Below are positions 31,286-32,787 of a stretch of DNA of 32,787 nucleotides, piece after piece; the stretch's first letter is position 1, and each line of letters opens with the position of its first letter. Made by a program: the position numbers and the translations under genes. The notes under the pieces were generated by a model. The model worked only from the letters and a program-made list of their open reading frames with translations, searched no databases and had not been told where the DNA came from. Source of the DNA: Gammaproteobacteria bacterium (GTDB taxonomy: Bacteria > Pseudomonadota > Gammaproteobacteria > UWMA-0217); assembly GCA_026981985.1 (NCBI GenBank), contig JALSHZ010000010.1, positions 1-32,787 of the forward strand. Direction: 5' to 3'.

Positions 31286-31828
31286 TTAGTCCGACTGCGC
31301 GTTTTCGGTTGTGCTGGCTGCGCTGCGAACAAAAGTAGTGTTTTTGCACTTGGGGCAGGGCGGGATATGCCCGGCGCTGGCGAAGTGCAGTTGCTCGCCG
31401 CATTTGGTGCATTCGAGAATACCGGGTGCGGTGACCTCGCCGGTGCGCCACAGTTCGAAATCGGCGAGCATGGCTTCTTCCTTCAGCTCCAGCAGGTCAA
31501 CGGTCGTCTTGTCGGCTGCGGACATGATTTTGTCCCAGAGATAGGATTCCTCGACCTTGACCTCGAAGGGAAACCATTCGCGAAAATCTTCACGCGTTTT
31601 TTTCGCCTCTTGTGCGACGGCGTAAAAGTCGCGTTTTACCCAGTCGGCCACCTGCTGCGCTTCGTGGATCGTCAGTTCCTTCAGTGATACAGATTCATCG
31701 CGCAAACCTGCCAGTACATCGTGAAATGCATCGCGTGTCAGGTCTTCGATATTGTGGAGACGTTCGGCCAGGCGCTCGGTCATCTTGTGATATCCGTCGA
31801 CCAGATTATCGATCTGTTTGCTTTTCAT
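31286..31828 (-). CDS. Zinc-ribbon protein (DUF1451/YgiW-unrelated, YfgJ-like ribbon)
   Basis: The 180-residue protein is mostly helical and charged, with a likely coiled coil (about 1-120: DGYHKMTERLAERLHNIED, EAQQVADWVKRDFYAVAQE). The C-terminal zinc ribbon uses two CxxC knuckles, CTKC and CPKC, about 18 residues apart. This matches the zinc ribbon-containing DUF1451 family found in many Gammaproteobacteria, function unknown. The frame is open upstream to 32446, but the ATG at 31828 has GGAG 9 nt before it and begins the family homology. It is the first gene of an operon with the UspA fusion. Confidence 0.85.
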   Translation of the reverse strand: MKSKQIDNLVDGYHKMTERLAERLHNIEDLTRDAFHDVLAGLRDESVSLKELTIHEAQQVADWVKRDFYAVAQEAKKTREDFREWFPFEVKVEESYLWDKIMSAADKTTVDLLELKEEAMLADFELWRTGEVTAPGILECTKCGEQLHFASAGHIPPCPKCKNTTFVRSAASTTENAQSD

Positions 31829-31867
31829 TGTCGTTTGCTCCGCAAGGACTCGTGGAAAACAAGCCAT

Positions 31868-32005
31868 ATGGCTGTAGCCTACCAAGGCGGGGAGTTTGTA
31901 TCCACAATGCATGTTGCCGCAGGCTGTCCATGTGGCCCGCCGGCACCTTTGCAGCATCAACCAGATGGACGGTGGTTGGTCAATATTAACCCGGCAATCG
32001 GCTGA
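31868..32005 (+). other. Short open frame of doubtful status in the divergent gap
   Basis: A 45-codon frame runs from ATG 31868 to TGA 32005 (MAVAYQGGEFVS... with GCPCGPP near the middle, ending NINPAIG). It lies between the divergent zinc-ribbon and carbamoyltransferase-like genes, in the same frame as the latter but cut off by stops at 32003 and 32012. There is no good ribosome binding site and I recognise no family. It may be a small protein, a remnant, or chance. The rest of the 228-bp gap shows no clear promoter. Confidence 0.25.
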
Positions 32006-32056
32006 CGCCGATGATGGCGCATCCCTAGTGCCGCTTACTCGCTGGGAGCCAGTGTC

Positions 32057-32787
32057 ATGGATGTAGACCATGCACCAACCGGCCGGGAAGACGATGGCGG
32101 TGCCATGGTCGAACTGGCGGAAATGTTCAATAGCTATGGCGATGCGGTTGTACTGAAAACACAGTCGGCTGACAGTTTCGACGCGATTTTTCGTGATTCG
32201 ACCATTCCCGTCATCAATGGGGGTAACGGCGATGTTGAAAACCCGAGCCAGGCATTGGTCGATCTCTATACGCTGTTCAAGTGGCGACCAGAACTGATGT
32301 TCCCCGATGTCAGCGAGGAGATGAAGCTTGAGGTGGGGTTTTTTGGTGCGCCCGGTCATACCCGTACGGTACACAGTCTGATGATCCTGATGGGGCTCTT
32401 CCCCTGGGCATTCTCGCGCATCGTGATTTTCGGACGGGTGAATCAAATCTTCAAACCGGGGCAGCGTGAAAGACTGGAGGCGGCCGGGCTGACGATCGAA
32501 ACCACTGCCGAGCTATACAAGCAGGAGACCATGGTTGGCTGCCTCAACATCGAACTGCCACGCATGGATGTGATTTATTCTGACTTGCTCAAACCACTCG
32601 AATTGTCAAAAATCAACCGTGAAGCAGCGATAAAGGCATTGAAGCCCAATGCGATGGTGCTGTGCCCTTCGGTGCATCTTAAGGAGTTTGGTGGTTTGCT
32701 GGACGATTCGCCCAACAATGCTTATTTCAGTCAGGCAAGAAATGCGGTTTATGTCCGCATGGCTGTTCTGCAAGCGATTTTGGGTTA
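32057..32787 (+). CDS. Aspartate/ornithine carbamoyltransferase homologue, N-terminally truncated and catalytically degenerate (partial at window edge)
   Basis: The frame runs from ATG 32057 to the window end, whose last bases TA may begin its stop codon. It aligns well with ATCase: LGASVMDVD with [30 protein letters not shown] with [32 protein letters not shown], and the C-terminal [20 protein letters not shown]. Similarity continues upstream to PSAAYSLGAS, then stops at a TGA (32012-32014), so about 60 N-terminal residues including the STRTR carbamoyl-phosphate loop are missing. H134 is Asn, the R229 region is YSDLLKP, HPLPR is CPSVH, and the K84 loop is replaced; only the R167 region remains. 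GGGAG lies 8 nt before the ATG. It could be a non-catalytic homologue or a pseudogene. Confidence 0.65.
   Translation, partial: [243 protein letters not shown]

Noticed and set aside
31829-32446. Upstream extension of the zinc-ribbon gene to 386 codons
   Set aside because: It runs antisense through the carbamoyltransferase-like gene. The ATG at 31828 has a good ribosome site and starts the family homology.
1-32787. CRISPR arrays, insertion sequences, prophage or integrase genes
   Set aside because: No regularly spaced repeats, transposase or integrase motifs, or paired terminal repeats were seen on either strand.

Overview
The window is a chromosomal segment from a gammaproteobacterium. It is moderately GC-rich by eye and free of obvious mobile elements. 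The assignment rests on several conserved gammaproteobacterial gene neighbourhoods seen together: rne/rluC divergent; maf(yceF)–yceD–rpmF–plsX–fabH; a UvrY/GacA-type regulator near uvrC–pgsA followed by tRNA-Gly(GCC), tRNA-Cys(GCA) and tRNA-Leu(UAA), as in E. coli. RNase E also keeps E. coli residue numbering exactly (D303, D346, C404, C407). I cannot name the genus.

Layout. 1-140 holds the last codons of an unidentified gene. 141-4686 (minus) is rne followed by amgK and murU, coupling RNase E to muramic-acid recycling. 4687-5303 is a long divergent regulatory region with a structured rluC leader. 5304-6906 is rluC and a HAD phosphatase. 6979-11732 is a tightly coupled four-gene cassette: a membrane-anchored Sel1-like protein, a secreted vWA protein, an ABC ATPase and an FtsX/MacB-type permease. 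11880-14778 is a glycosyltransferase overlapping a GINT1-like protein. 14828-18454 is the envelope/fatty-acid block: maf on minus, then yceD, rpmF, plsX and fabH on plus. 18462-22781 holds a CYTH protein, a response regulator whose receiver has lost its phosphoacceptor, a family-5 uracil-DNA glycosylase overlapping uvrC, and pgsA. 22784-23203 is the tRNA cluster. 23232-27836 encodes PabB, an ETHE1-like persulfide dioxygenase, a YheT-like hydrolase and glutathione reductase. 27977-28774 is a stand-alone TupA-like binding protein. On minus, 28780-30339 encodes an HbpS/GlcG-like protein and a tandem thioredoxin, and 30437-31828 a SpoIIAA-like/UspA fusion and a zinc-ribbon protein. The right edge is a carbamoyltransferase homologue lacking its N-terminal domain and most active-site residues.

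The best candidate for an undescribed system is 6979-11732. The vWA protein resembles the periplasmic part of PpkA and the ABC pair resembles TagT/TagS of the type VI secretion threonine-phosphorylation pathway, but there is no kinase, phosphatase, FHA protein or T6SS gene here. It would be a kinase-free envelope sensing or transport module, sitting where I recall sppA in Pseudomonas. Other notable items are the aspartate-less UvrY/GacA homologue, three genes with a TAGAAT box 6-9 nt before an ATG that lacks a Shine-Dalgarno sequence (likely leaderless mRNAs), helically phased 11-bp repeats upstream of the yceD promoter, and the degenerate carbamoyltransferase. Family assignments come from reading motifs and remembered homologues; no database search was run.
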